This document shows, piece after piece, positions 6,782 through 16,626 of a stretch of DNA of 64,000 bases. The translations under genes were made by a program, and so were the position numbers. The notes under the pieces are model-generated. The model had not been told where the DNA came from. It did no database searches and saw nothing but the letters and a program-made list of their open reading frames with translations. Source of the DNA: Weissella cibaria KACC 11862 (lineage in GTDB: Bacteria > Bacillota > Bacilli > Lactobacillales > Lactobacillaceae); contig NZ_AEKT01000028.1 of NCBI RefSeq assembly GCF_000193635.1, positions 52,159 to 116,158 of the forward strand, given 5' to 3'. Each line of letters starts with the position of its first letter. Positions within the stretch are counted from its first letter, which is position 1.

Positions 6782-9202
6782 ATGTATGCACAAGTGATTG
6801 TTGATGTGCCAACGATGCAAACGAATCAACCATACACGTATGCTGTCCCAGAAGCATTGACCGAGGTTTTAGCCGTGGGGATGCGCGTGGTTGTACCGTT
6901 TGGTCGTGGTAATCGTTTGATTCAAGGTTTTGTAGTTGGCTTTGTTACGGCTGTTAAAGAAGCAACTGAGTTGAAGACAATTGAAAGTGTTGTCGAACTT
7001 GAACCAGTTTTAAACGAAGAATTACTTGATTTAGGCCAGTGGTTGGCTGAAACCAATTTTGCATTTCGCATCAGTGTCTTGCAAACCATGTTACCAAACG
7101 TCATGCGTGCTAAGTACTCAAAGACCTTCCAGTTAGTTGCGCCAAATGGCCTAGCTAACGAGCCGGATGTGCAAGTGCTGTTTGCTGATCGCTCAGAGAT
7201 ACCGTTCAACGAAACGGAAATCGCGCCAGAATTATTGCCGAAATTACAACGTCTGCAACGAGCGGGTGTTTTACAAGTCGGGTACGTGGTTGATAATCGA
7301 GCGACCGCCAAAACTGTTTTGGCGATGAAGCCACTATTGTCAGCCAGTGAGTATGATGACTTACGTCAAAATTTGCGGAAGACAGCGGTTAAACAAGCCC
7401 GTTTTTTGACTTATTTGATGACAGCGCCTCAGGAATTTGTCCCAATAAAAACGGTATTGGATAGCCAGGGATTGGACTATCCAACGATCAAAAAAGCTGC
7501 TGAACAAGGTTGGATTGAACGGGCGGAGATTGAAGAGTATCGGTTGCCACGATTGAGCAGTCCGATTGAACCAACATCACCATTGACGTTGAATCCAGAA
7601 CAGGAAACAGCTTATACCGCAATTGCGGCTAGTTTAGGTGAGGCCCAGACGAAGACGTTCTTGCTCGAAGGGATTACGGGGTCTGGTAAAACAGAAGTGT
7701 ATTTGCAAGCGATTGCGCGGACCCTGCAACAGGGAAAGACGGCAATTATGCTGGTACCGGAAATAACGTTAACACCGCAAATGGTGCGTCGCGTCAAAGG
7801 CCGGTTTGGAGATGATGTTGCTGTTATGCATTCAGGCTTGTCCGAAGGTGAACGTTATGATGAGTGGCGTCGCGTTGAACGGCACGAGGTTAATGTTGTG
7901 GTTGGGGCGCGGTCAGCTATTTTCGCACCCTTGGAAAACATTGGCCTAATTGTAATTGATGAGGAGCACGAGCCGACCTACAAGCAGGATGAAAATCCAC
8001 GTTACCACGCCCGTGACGTTGCACAATGGCGGGCAGAACGACATGGGGCAACACTTGTGTTGGGATCAGCCACCCCGTCACTTGAAAGTCGTGCCCGTGC
8101 ACAACGGGGAGTGTATACGCTACTAACATTGACAGAGCGTGCGCTGCATAATCCACTGCCTAAAGCAGAAGTCGTTGATATGCGTGAAGCGATGAAGGCG
8201 GGAGGTGATGATATTTTCTCACCACAGATGCTTGATCAATTGCGTGACCGACTTGATAAGAATGAGCAGAGTGTCTTGATGCTTAACCGGCGTGGGTACG
8301 CTAATTTTATGATGTGTCGCAATTGTGGTTACGTGCCACGTTGCGTGAACTGTGACTTGGCGATGACGGTTCACAAAGACACGGGACGGTTGGAGTGCCA
8401 CTACTGCGGCTATAGCGAACCTATTCCAACAACTTGTGCAAACTGTGGTTCTGACCGCATTCGCCCTTATGGAACGGGGACGCAAAAGGTTGAAGAAGAG
8501 TTACAACGTATGATGCCGGATGCGCGCATTATTCGTATGGATGTTGATACGACTCGTCGTAAAGGAGCAACGGACAAGATGTTGGCAGATTTTGGCGACA
8601 AAAAAGCTGATATCTTGCTGGGAACGCAGATGATTGCGAAGGGACTTGATTTTCCAGATGTCACGTTGGTGGGTGTACTGAATGCCGATACAACCTTGGG
8701 CCTACCGGATTATCGCGCTTCTGAACGAACGTTCCAGTTGCTAACGCAGGTGGCTGGTCGTGCCGGTCGTGCTGATAAAGAAGGGGAAGTGGTGATTCAG
8801 ACCTTCAATCCAGATCACTACGCTATTCAATTAGCGAAAACCCAAGATTACGAAGCATTTTACCGGCAAGAAATGAACTTGCGCCACACATGGCAATATG
8901 CCCCATATTATTACACAGTTCAGATTAAAATCGCGCATGAACGCCAGGATGAGGCTGCTAAAGTTGCGTATCAAACCGCTAACTGGTTGAAGAAGCATCT
9001 TGCGTCTGATTCTGTGTTGTTGGGACCGTCAACGGGTGCGATTACCCGTTTGAAAAACAAGTACTATTATCGAATGGTCATTAAATTTAAGCACGATGAT
9101 GGTTTGGAAGCGGCGTTAACAGAGCTAGTTTCAGCCGGTCAACGTTTGCAAAAGCAAGGGGTTGTGCTGACAATTGATCGTGACCCAGTCAACTTTATTT
9201 AA
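6782..9202 (+). CDS. priA: Primosomal protein N' (replication restart helicase PriA)
   Basis: Superfamily 2 3'-5' DNA helicase that reloads the replisome at stalled forks. The protein is 806 residues, standard for Firmicutes. An N-terminal DNA-binding domain precedes Walker A GITGSGKTEVY at about residue 297 and the DEEH box at about 393. The zinc-binding insert is complete: CRNCGY, CVNC, CHYCGY and CANCG cysteine pairs. The C-terminal helicase lobe has QVAGRAGRA. It begins a unit continuing into fmt and rsmB. Confidence 0.98.
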   Translation: MYAQVIVDVPTMQTNQPYTYAVPEALTEVLAVGMRVVVPFGRGNRLIQGFVVGFVTAVKEATELKTIESVVELEPVLNEELLDLGQWLAETNFAFRISVLQTMLPNVMRAKYSKTFQLVAPNGLANEPDVQVLFADRSEIPFNETEIAPELLPKLQRLQRAGVLQVGYVVDNRATAKTVLAMKPLLSASEYDDLRQNLRKTAVKQARFLTYLMTAPQEFVPIKTVLDSQGLDYPTIKKAAEQGWIERAEIEEYRLPRLSSPIEPTSPLTLNPEQETAYTAIAASLGEAQTKTFLLEGITGSGKTEVYLQAIARTLQQGKTAIMLVPEITLTPQMVRRVKGRFGDDVAVMHSGLSEGERYDEWRRVERHEVNVVVGARSAIFAPLENIGLIVIDEEHEPTYKQDENPRYHARDVAQWRAERHGATLVLGSATPSLESRARAQRGVYTLLTLTERALHNPLPKAEVVDMREAMKAGGDDIFSPQMLDQLRDRLDKNEQSVLMLNRRGYANFMMCRNCGYVPRCVNCDLAMTVHKDTGRLECHYCGYSEPIPTTCANCGSDRIRPYGTGTQKVEEELQRMMPDARIIRMDVDTTRRKGATDKMLADFGDKKADILLGTQMIAKGLDFPDVTLVGVLNADTTLGLPDYRASERTFQLLTQVAGRAGRADKEGEVVIQTFNPDHYAIQLAKTQDYEAFYRQEMNLRHTWQYAPYYYTVQIKIAHERQDEAAKVAYQTANWLKKHLASDSVLLGPSTGAITRLKNKYYYRMVIKFKHDDGLEAALTELVSAGQRLQKQGVVLTIDRDPVNFI

Positions 9203-9208
9203 ACTAAC

Positions 9209-9228
9209 GGTCGCTAGCGATAGCGACC
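9209..9228 (+). other. Stable hairpin in the priA-fmt spacer
   Basis: Perfect 8-bp stem GGTCGCTA/TAGCGACC closed by the tetraloop GCGA, a GNRA-type loop. There is no T run, so it is not a standard terminator. It may be a processing or stability element between priA and fmt. Confidence 0.5.
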
Positions 9229-9257
9229 ATACATAGGCAAAAAAGAGGAGCAGGAAC

Positions 9258-10220
9258 ATGACAACGAAAATTGTATTTATGGGAACACCGAATTTTTCAG
9301 TACCAATTTTGAATGCGTTGATTGCCGACGATAACTATGATGTCTTGGCGGTTATGACACAGCCTGACCGGCCGGTTGGTCGTAAGCGTGTATTGACGCC
9401 AACACCGGTTAAGGAAGCGGCAGTTGCTGCAGGTATTCGCGTGTTGCAACCAGAAAAGTTATCTGGTTCAGAAGAAATGGCCGAGGTTATTGCGATGGCG
9501 CCGGATTTGTTGATTACGGCAGCTTATGGGCAGTTCTTGCCAACCAAGTTGTTGCAAGCAGCGCAAATTGCAGCCATCAATGTGCACGCGTCATTGCTAC
9601 CAAAGTACCGCGGTGGCGCACCAATTCACTACGCTGTCTTGAATGGTGATGCTGAAACAGGTGTCTCAATTATGTATATGATTAAGGCCATGGACGCCGG
9701 CGATGTTATTTCGCGGGCGACGTTGCCGATTTTGGATGATGATAATACAGGAACGTTGTTCGATAAGTTAAGCCTGTTGGGACGTGATTTGTTGTTGCAA
9801 ACGTTGCCAGACTTAATTGCTGGGAACGTGACGCCTGAGCCACAGAATGAGGATGATGTCACGTTCTCACCAAACATTACGCCAGAACAAGAGGTGTTAG
9901 ACTTTACTCGTTCTGCGCGCGAGATTCATAATCACGTGCGTGGCTTGTATCCATTCCCAATCGCGCACACGACGATTAACGGGGTCCGGACAAAGATTCA
10001 ACAAACACACTTGGTTGATGAAACGACCGATGCGCCTGCCGGAACAGTTGTTAAAAAGGGCAAGCATGATTTGTGGTTGGCAGCTGGTGATGGTCACATT
10101 ATTGCGATTGATGAGTTACAACCGGCGGGTAAGCCTAAGATGACCGTGACGGCGTACTTGAATGGTCACGCTAAGTTTGAAGAAGGAGAGATGGTGATTA
10201 CCGATGAGCAAGGGAACTAG
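9258..10220 (+). CDS. fmt: Methionyl-tRNA formyltransferase
   Basis: Transfers a formyl group from 10-formyl-tetrahydrofolate to initiator Met-tRNA. The product is 320 residues, full length. It starts with KIVFMGTPNFSVPIL, and carries the catalytic and folate-binding signature HASLLPKYRGGAPI at about residues 110-123. An AGAGGAG site precedes the ATG. Its end overlaps rsmB by 17 nt, so the two are coupled. The fmt-rsmB-stp-prkC order is conserved in Firmicutes. Confidence 0.98.
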   Translation: MTTKIVFMGTPNFSVPILNALIADDNYDVLAVMTQPDRPVGRKRVLTPTPVKEAAVAAGIRVLQPEKLSGSEEMAEVIAMAPDLLITAAYGQFLPTKLLQAAQIAAINVHASLLPKYRGGAPIHYAVLNGDAETGVSIMYMIKAMDAGDVISRATLPILDDDNTGTLFDKLSLLGRDLLLQTLPDLIAGNVTPEPQNEDDVTFSPNITPEQEVLDFTRSAREIHNHVRGLYPFPIAHTTINGVRTKIQQTHLVDETTDAPAGTVVKKGKHDLWLAAGDGHIIAIDELQPAGKPKMTVTAYLNGHAKFEEGEMVITDEQGN

Positions 10221-11577
10221 CAATAAGGTCGCTGAATGGGAACTACATAATGCGCGTGCCATGGCAGTCCGCACGTTGGAAAAAATTCGCAATGGCGCGT
10301 ACTCAAATTTGCAATTAAATAATACGGTCAAGCAAGCGGAATTAGATGAGCGCGATGTGCACTTGATGACCACGATGGTTTACGGGGTAATTCAGCGCCG
10401 GATGACGTTGGAATACTGGTTGACGCCATTCGTGAAAAAGCCTGAAAAGTTGGACGCCTGGGTACGTGAGTTGCTATACATCTCACTTTTCCAAATGAAG
10501 TTCTTGGACAAGGTTCCGACACATGCAATCTTTGATGAGGCAATCAATATCGCTAAGCGTCGTGGTCACGATGGCGTCCGCAAGTTTGTGACAGGTGTCC
10601 TACACGCAATCGATCGTGAAGGTGTCCGCTCATTTGATGAAATTACTGATAAGGTTGAACGTTTGTCAATCGAGGCATCATTGCCAGAGTGGTTGATTAA
10701 TCAATTAACGACGGAATTAGGTTGGGAAAAGGCATCACGGATTGCAATGGCGATTAACGATGCGCCAGCCCAATCCGCCCGGGTTAATTTGGCTGTCACA
10801 ACAGTCGCTGAAGCCACGGACATTTTGGAGGCAGAAGGCTTTACGGTTACGCCGTCTAAGGTTACGCCAGATGCCTTGTTGTTGTCGGGCGGTCACGTTG
10901 CAAGCTCGCAAGCATTTAAAGATGGCTTGGTTACCTTACAAGATGAATCAGCCATGCTGATGGCGCCAAGTTTGGATATCCATCCTGACATGCAAGTGCT
11001 TGATGCTGCCGCTGCACCTGGTGGTAAGACGACGCAAATTGCGACATACTTGAACGCAACTGAAGGTGGTATTGTCGAGGCTTTAGATATTCATGATCAT
11101 AAGGTTGGTTTGATTAATCAGAACGCAGAACGCCTTCATGTGGCCGACCGTGTTCATGCGCGCACATTGGATGCTCGCAAGGTAGATGAAGCCTTTGCGG
11201 ATGAACAATTTGATCGCATTTTGGTTGATGCGCCTTGTTCGGGATTTGGCTTGCTACGTCGTAAGCCTGAAATTCGCTATGACAAAACAATGGCAGATAG
11301 TTTAAGCTTGCAGAAGATTCAATTAGGTATCCTGGAAGCGGCCGCACCTAAGTTGAAGGCTGGTGGCCGCATGGTCTATGGTACTTGCACGATTCTGCAA
11401 TCAGAAAACGAAGATGTGGTTGATCAATTCTTGGCTGAACACCCTGACTTTGAGTTAGTACCAACGTACACGGCGTATGATCTTGAGGCGCAAGATGATC
11501 GTGGGATGGTGCACATGTTCCCAGATGATTTCGAGTCAGATGGTTTCTTTATTGCAACGTTGCAAAAGAAAGCTTAA
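10204..11577 (+). CDS. rsmB: 16S rRNA m5C967 methyltransferase RsmB (Sun)
   Basis: Methylates C967 (E. coli numbering) of 16S rRNA. It has an N-terminal NusB-like RNA-binding domain (about residues 5-140) and a Rossmann methyltransferase domain. Motif I is DAAAAPGGKTTQIA. The two catalytic cysteines are in VDAPCSGFG (motif IV) and YGTCTI (motif VI). Length is 457 residues, typical. The start overlaps fmt. Confidence 0.96.
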   Translation: MSKGTSNKVAEWELHNARAMAVRTLEKIRNGAYSNLQLNNTVKQAELDERDVHLMTTMVYGVIQRRMTLEYWLTPFVKKPEKLDAWVRELLYISLFQMKFLDKVPTHAIFDEAINIAKRRGHDGVRKFVTGVLHAIDREGVRSFDEITDKVERLSIEASLPEWLINQLTTELGWEKASRIAMAINDAPAQSARVNLAVTTVAEATDILEAEGFTVTPSKVTPDALLLSGGHVASSQAFKDGLVTLQDESAMLMAPSLDIHPDMQVLDAAAAPGGKTTQIATYLNATEGGIVEALDIHDHKVGLINQNAERLHVADRVHARTLDARKVDEAFADEQFDRILVDAPCSGFGLLRRKPEIRYDKTMADSLSLQKIQLGILEAAAPKLKAGGRMVYGTCTILQSENEDVVDQFLAEHPDFELVPTYTAYDLEAQDDRGMVHMFPDDFESDGFFIATLQKKA

Positions 11578-11613
11578 AAATCAGACGGTAACAACTGAAA
11601 GGAAGGCAACCTT

Positions 11614-12354
11614 ATGAAAATTGCGTATGCGTCCGATACTGGACGTGTTCGTGCCGACAATCAGGATTACGTGGGTGTTTTTATTAACCAAACAGGGGCG
11701 CAATTAGCGATTGTCGCAGACGGTGTTGGTGGTGAAAACGGTGGAGATGTTGCGGCGACAATGGCGGTTTCACATATTGGTAATGAATGGCAACAAACTG
11801 ATGTTCACGATATTTGGGCGGCCAAAGATTGGATGCTCCAGCAAACGGCACAAGAGAATGAAACAATTTTAAAAAAAGCAAATCGTTACCGGACACTGCG
11901 TGGTATGGCGACAACACTGGTTGTGGCCGTTATCTTGGCTGAACAAGTTGTGATTGCGAATTTAGGTGACTCACGTGCCTACTTAATTCGTGATGACGAA
12001 ATGCGACAACTCACGGTTGATCACAATTTAGCTAGCGAACTATTGCAACGTGGTGCCATTACAGCCGATGAGGCAGTTGCACACCCGGGGCGTCATGTGA
12101 TTACACGACAATTGGGTGTGACTGAAGAAGCGAATCCGGATGTATTTGAATTTGCAACTCGGCCAGGTGATTTATTAGTATTAACAACAGATGGCATGCC
12201 GAAACACGTCTCGGATGCCAAAGTATTGGCAACAATTTTAGCATCTGATAATTTGACAGATGCGGTGGCGTCACTTATTGCCCAAACGAATGACGCGGGT
12301 GGGTCTGATAATGTGACTGTTCTAATTGGCCAACAAGAAAGTGAGGATCGCTAA
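11614..12354 (+). CDS. stp: PP2C-type serine/threonine phosphatase Stp (PrpC)
   Basis: Metal-dependent phosphatase that reverses phosphorylation by the neighbouring PrkC kinase. The protein is 246 residues. PP2C motifs are RADNQDYVG, VADGVGGENGGDVAA (metal-binding Asp and Gly), NLGDSRAYLI, LTTDGM and GGSDNVTVLI. Its stop codon abuts the prkC start with no spacer, ensuring paired expression. AAAGGAAGG ribosome site upstream. Confidence 0.97.
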   Translation: MKIAYASDTGRVRADNQDYVGVFINQTGAQLAIVADGVGGENGGDVAATMAVSHIGNEWQQTDVHDIWAAKDWMLQQTAQENETILKKANRYRTLRGMATTLVVAVILAEQVVIANLGDSRAYLIRDDEMRQLTVDHNLASELLQRGAITADEAVAHPGRHVITRQLGVTEEANPDVFEFATRPGDLLVLTTDGMPKHVSDAKVLATILASDNLTDAVASLIAQTNDAGGSDNVTVLIGQQESEDR

Positions 12355-14328
12355 ATGCAGATTAATCAACTAATTGGCGATCGTTACCGCATTATTGAAC
12401 CACTGGGTGAAGGTGGTATGGCCAATGTTTATCGGGCACACGATATTATTTTGGATCGGGATGTGTCATTGAAGTTAATGCGCTTAGATATGCGTGATAA
12501 CGAGTCAGTGCGCAGACGGTTTGAAAATGAAATTGCGGCAACGTCGGCGTTAATCCATCCGAATATCATTCAGGTTTATGACTATGGTGAAGATGGCGGG
12601 TCGCAATATTTGGTGAGTGAATACGTTTCCGGTATGGATTTGAAGCGGTATATTGCTGAACGACAACCAATTCCAGTGACACGTGTCATCGACATCATGA
12701 GTGAAATTCTGGCAGGGGTTGGTGAAGCGCACAAAGCTGGCATTGTCCACCGAGATTTAAAGCCGCAAAATATTTTGATTAATCAAAATGGTGAGGCTAA
12801 AATTACTGATTTCGGGATTGCACGTGCGCAAACGTCATTTGGTATGACGCAAACGAACACAGCGATTGGTTCGGTTCACTACATGGCGCCAGAGCAAGTT
12901 AAGGGTGAGGTAGCAACTGTCCGCAGTGACATTTATTCATTGGGGGTTATGCTGTTTGAGATGCTGACTGGGCATGTGCCATTTGATGGGGAAACAGCGG
13001 TTGCCGTTGCGGTTAAGCATACGCAAGAGCCGATGCCGTCAATCCGGGATATCGATCCACGCATGCCACAAGCGCTTGAAAATGTTATTTTGAAAGCGAC
13101 AGCAAAAAATCCGATGAGTCGGTATGCCTCGGCGCATGAGATGGCAGCTGATTTAGCAACCGCATTATCTCCCAATCGGGTTAATGAAGCGCGGTGGGAA
13201 GATCCGAATGAAGCCGTTGATGATACGGTGACAAAGGTTATTCCATTGGCGCCGATTCATGAGATGGCAAGTACGGAAGCTGCTAGTGAGGCGGCGACGT
13301 CATCAGCGGTTACAGCTGAACCAACGGCTGTAACCCCCGATAATCCTAAGTCGAAGTGGCGGTGGATCTGGGTAACCTTGGGCATTGTCGCAGCCTTAGT
13401 GATTGGGTTAGGTGTCTACGGGGCAACGCGACCAGCATTGGTGCGGGTGCCAGATGTTAGTGGGATGACGCAAGCCAATGCTTCACAGGCTTTGGAACGT
13501 CTTAAATTGGAAGTCGGGGATGTGACAACGACCAGCTCGAGCACAATTGATCGCGGTAAGGTGGTTCGAACAACGCCAGCCCGTGGCAAAAGTATCAAGG
13601 CAGGTGCCGAAGTTGACCTGATTGTGTCCAAAGGGCCTGCGAAAGTCCGCTTCGGCGATTACGTCAACGAGAAGTATACGACGGTGGCTGACAAGTTGAA
13701 GGCGAAGGGCTTTACGGTTGAACAGACTGAAACAGCTAATAGTTCAATTCCGGCGGGATATATTATTTCGCAGAATCTAGATGCTGAAGACCGGGTTATT
13801 CCAGGCGAGACAACAGTTCGCTTTAAGGTGTCGACTGGACCAAAACGCTATGCGGTACCTGATTTTAGTGGCAAGGACCGCTCAGAAGTGGCTTCCTGGG
13901 CTGCTGAAAACGGTATTTCCGTGACGTACAATTCAGTGTATTCAGATAGCATTGCGGTAGATGAAGTGGTATCACAATCGATTACGCCGGGATCAAAAAT
14001 TACGACGAACGATATGCTGATGGTCACCCTATCAAAGGGTGAAAATCCTGAAGCAAAGGCTGCTAGCGAAGCAGCCCGTGAATCAAGTGTCTCTGCATCG
14101 ATAGCGGAGTCGCAATCAATTGCCGATTCTGAAGCAGCCTCATTGTCTGCAAAGGAATCATCTAAAGCTGCCTCAGAGGCCGCAAAAGAAGCTGCCAAGG
14201 ACACCTCTAATACGCCAGCCTCATCTGTTGACGGTGACGATAGTGTGCCAAGCAGCTCTACGAGTACGCCAGCAAGCAGTTCAAGTAGCAAGTCATCAGC
14301 GACAAGTAGCAAGAGTAGCTCAAATTAA
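12355..14328 (+). CDS. prkC: Membrane PASTA-domain serine/threonine kinase PrkC (StkP)
   Basis: Hanks-type kinase that senses peptidoglycan and controls division and wall homeostasis. It has 657 residues: kinase domain at about 11-270 (GEGGMANVY glycine loop, HRDLKPQN with catalytic Asp134, DFGIA, and GSVHYMAPEQ), one membrane helix at about 342-360, then three extracellular PASTA-like repeats (about 361-565). The last 90 residues are a low-complexity Ser/Ala tail ending in serine runs. That tail is longer than in many homologues and may be a wall-spanning stalk or a glycosylation target. Confidence 0.97.
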   Translation: MQINQLIGDRYRIIEPLGEGGMANVYRAHDIILDRDVSLKLMRLDMRDNESVRRRFENEIAATSALIHPNIIQVYDYGEDGGSQYLVSEYVSGMDLKRYIAERQPIPVTRVIDIMSEILAGVGEAHKAGIVHRDLKPQNILINQNGEAKITDFGIARAQTSFGMTQTNTAIGSVHYMAPEQVKGEVATVRSDIYSLGVMLFEMLTGHVPFDGETAVAVAVKHTQEPMPSIRDIDPRMPQALENVILKATAKNPMSRYASAHEMAADLATALSPNRVNEARWEDPNEAVDDTVTKVIPLAPIHEMASTEAASEAATSSAVTAEPTAVTPDNPKSKWRWIWVTLGIVAALVIGLGVYGATRPALVRVPDVSGMTQANASQALERLKLEVGDVTTTSSSTIDRGKVVRTTPARGKSIKAGAEVDLIVSKGPAKVRFGDYVNEKYTTVADKLKAKGFTVEQTETANSSIPAGYIISQNLDAEDRVIPGETTVRFKVSTGPKRYAVPDFSGKDRSEVASWAAENGISVTYNSVYSDSIAVDEVVSQSITPGSKITTNDMLMVTLSKGENPEAKAASEAARESSVSASIAESQSIADSEAASLSAKESSKAASEAAKEAAKDTSNTPASSVDGDDSVPSSSTSTPASSSSSKSSATSSKSSSN

Positions 14329-14340
14329 ATAGGAGAAAAT

Positions 14341-15255
14341 ATGGCAGATTATCATGGACAAATTCAATTAGCCTTGGCTGGCTTTTATGATGTCCTGACT
14401 GACGAGGGTGAACTTTTTCGAACTCGTGCACGTGGTAATTTCCGCAAGCGCGATATGAAGCCCCTCGTTGGTGATTGGGTAACGTTCAGTGCCGAGACCA
14501 AGGATGAAGGTTATATCTTGGATATCGATGAACGTGAAAACAGTTTAGTACGGCCACCAGTTGCAAACGTTGATCAAGCAATTGTGGTGACGGCGGTCAA
14601 AATGCCCGATTGGTCAAGCAATTTGCTTGATCGTCAATTGGTTGCGTTGGAAGAGAAAGACATTGAACCGGTCATTTACTTCACAAAAACGGATTTGTTA
14701 AACGCCACAGAAATGGCTGACATGATTAAAGTTGCAGACGGGTACCGTGCGGCTGGTTACCAAGTGATTTTGCCAGCGGTTGCGTTTGATGAACCAAGTT
14801 TGCTGGCAGTGAAGGACTTGTTAGCTGATAAATTATCGGTCGTGATGGGACAAACTGGGGCTGGAAAAAGCACCCTGTTGAATCATTTGGCCCCAGAGCT
14901 AGATTTAGCCACTGGTGAGGTGTCGCAAGCTTTGAGCCGTGGTCGCCACACAACCCGCCAGGTTGGGCTTGTGCAACTGTTTGGTGGCTTTGTCGCGGAT
15001 ACGCCAGGATTCTCAGCTTTTGAAGTCTTTGACATGGAAGCGCGTGATTTAACACATTACTTCCGTGAATTTAATGCCTTAGCCCCTAACTGCCGCTTCC
15101 GTGGGTGCGTGCACTTAAACGAGCCAGGTTGCGCTGTGAAGGATGCTTTGGAAGCCGGTACAATCATGCAATCTCGTTATGATAACTACAAGCTATTTTA
15201 CGATTTGATTGAAGGCCGACGCCCGGTTTATAATAAACATGACAAGAAACACTAA
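14341..15255 (+). CDS. rsgA: Ribosome small-subunit biogenesis GTPase RsgA
   Basis: Circularly permuted GTPase that checks late 30S assembly. The protein is 304 residues: N-terminal OB fold, G4-like TKTDLL motif, Walker A GQTGAGKSTLLN at about 170-181, switch region RHTTR, DTPGF (G3), then a C-terminal zinc-binding region with CRFRGCVHLNEPGC. An AGGAGA site lies just before the ATG, 12 nt after prkC. Confidence 0.97.
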   Translation: MADYHGQIQLALAGFYDVLTDEGELFRTRARGNFRKRDMKPLVGDWVTFSAETKDEGYILDIDERENSLVRPPVANVDQAIVVTAVKMPDWSSNLLDRQLVALEEKDIEPVIYFTKTDLLNATEMADMIKVADGYRAAGYQVILPAVAFDEPSLLAVKDLLADKLSVVMGQTGAGKSTLLNHLAPELDLATGEVSQALSRGRHTTRQVGLVQLFGGFVADTPGFSAFEVFDMEARDLTHYFREFNALAPNCRFRGCVHLNEPGCAVKDALEAGTIMQSRYDNYKLFYDLIEGRRPVYNKHDKKH

Positions 15256-15285
15256 TTTTTGAGATTAGACAAAAGAGGTTTAGAC

Positions 15286-15945
15286 ATGACGATTAAGGTA
15301 GCACCTTCAATTTTGTCTGCAGATTACATCAACTTGCAAAAGGATATTGAGTTGATTGAAGCTGCAGGTGCGGAATTTGTTCACATCGACGTGATGGATG
15401 GGATGTTTGTGCCATCTATCTCATACGGTCCAGCTTGGGTAAAAGCCTTGCGCCCAGTGACCAACATGGTTTTGGATGTTCACTTGATGGTAGAACAACC
15501 AGAACGTTACATTGACGTATTTGCAGAGGCTGGTTCAGACATTATTGGTGTCCACTATGAGGCCACGCCACACATTCACCGTGCTTTGCAACAAATTAAG
15601 AACCACGGTATTAAGGCTGAGGTTGTTATTAACCCTGGTACTTCAGTTGCGGCAATTGAGCCGGTTTTGCACATGGTTGATCAAGTTTTGGTCATGACGG
15701 TTAACCCTGGTTTCGGTGGTCAAAAGTTCTTGCCAGAGACGTTGGAGAAGATTGCCCGTTTGGCTGAAATTAAGCGTGAAAAGGGCTACGACTTCGATAT
15801 TGAAATCGATGGTGGTGCTAATGATGAGACGACCAAGTTAGCTTATGAAGCCGGTGCAACCGTTGCAGTTGCTGGTTCATATGTCTTTGACAAGGTTGAC
15901 CCAGCGGCTAAGATTGCGCGTTTGAAGGAAGTAACGTCAGACTAA
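15286..15945 (+). CDS. rpe: Ribulose-phosphate 3-epimerase
   Basis: Interconverts ribulose 5-phosphate and xylulose 5-phosphate, feeding the phosphoketolase route in heterofermenters. The product is 219 residues. Motifs are APSILSADY at the N-terminus, HIDVMDGMFVP (metal-binding His and catalytic Asp), VLDVHLMV, VMTVNPGFGGQ and IEIDGGAN. The ATG at 15286 after AAGAGG is preferred over an in-frame ATG at 15259 that would add nine non-conserved residues. Its stop overlaps the thiN start. Confidence 0.98.
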   Translation: MTIKVAPSILSADYINLQKDIELIEAAGAEFVHIDVMDGMFVPSISYGPAWVKALRPVTNMVLDVHLMVEQPERYIDVFAEAGSDIIGVHYEATPHIHRALQQIKNHGIKAEVVINPGTSVAAIEPVLHMVDQVLVMTVNPGFGGQKFLPETLEKIARLAEIKREKGYDFDIEIDGGANDETTKLAYEAGATVAVAGSYVFDKVDPAAKIARLKEVTSD

Positions 15946-16610
15946 TGAAACGGATGCGTGTGTTAGTCGGGGGCCCACTATCTGAGTGGCCGGATGCGTT
16001 GCACGCAGGTCAGTTAGACGGCCCATGGGCAGCGGCTGACCGAGGCGCATTACGATTATTAGCCATGAATCAAGTGCCACTACTAACAGTGGGCGACTTT
16101 GATTCGATGACAGCGACTGAACGTGAAACGACCTTGGCGAAGTTGCCACGGGTCGTGAGTGCACAACCTGAAAAGGATGAGACGGACACAGAGCTGTTAC
16201 TATCACTGATTGAACAAGACTATCAGCCGGACCGCATTGAAATATACGGGGCCACTGGTGGCCGGATCGATCAGTTACTGTCAAATATTTGGATTTTTAC
16301 GCAACCACGTTTTCAAACGTTAGCAACCAAAATTGTGCTCATTGATCGGACAAATGAAATTTCGTTTTATCTGCCAGGCCAGCACACAATTACGCATACA
16401 CTGGGGATGACCTATCTAGGGTTTATGCCACTGACACCAGTCACGGGGCTAACGTTAGTTGATGAAAAATATCGTTTGACGGATTGGTCAGGGAACCCCT
16501 TTTCATTTTCGTCAAACGAATTTGCGGGTGAGGTGAATCATTTCGAATTTACTTCCGGCATGGTTGCGGTGATTCAAAGTCGTGACTTAAATGGGCAGAC
16601 AAGCGACTAA
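15945..16610 (+). CDS. thiN: Thiamine diphosphokinase
   Basis: Transfers pyrophosphate from ATP to thiamine, making the cofactor of phosphoketolase and related enzymes. The product is 221 residues. Visible features are AADRGALRLL, VGDFDSM, the ATP/metal motif EKDETDTELLLS and IYGATGGRIDQLLSN. The ATG shares bases with the rpe stop (TAATG), so translation is coupled. Placement after rsgA-rpe is conserved in Firmicutes. Confidence 0.95.
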   Translation: MKRMRVLVGGPLSEWPDALHAGQLDGPWAAADRGALRLLAMNQVPLLTVGDFDSMTATERETTLAKLPRVVSAQPEKDETDTELLLSLIEQDYQPDRIEIYGATGGRIDQLLSNIWIFTQPRFQTLATKIVLIDRTNEISFYLPGQHTITHTLGMTYLGFMPLTPVTGLTLVDEKYRLTDWSGNPFSFSSNEFAGEVNHFEFTSGMVAVIQSRDLNGQTSD

Positions 16611-16626
16611 GTCGGGGGTTTGCCAA

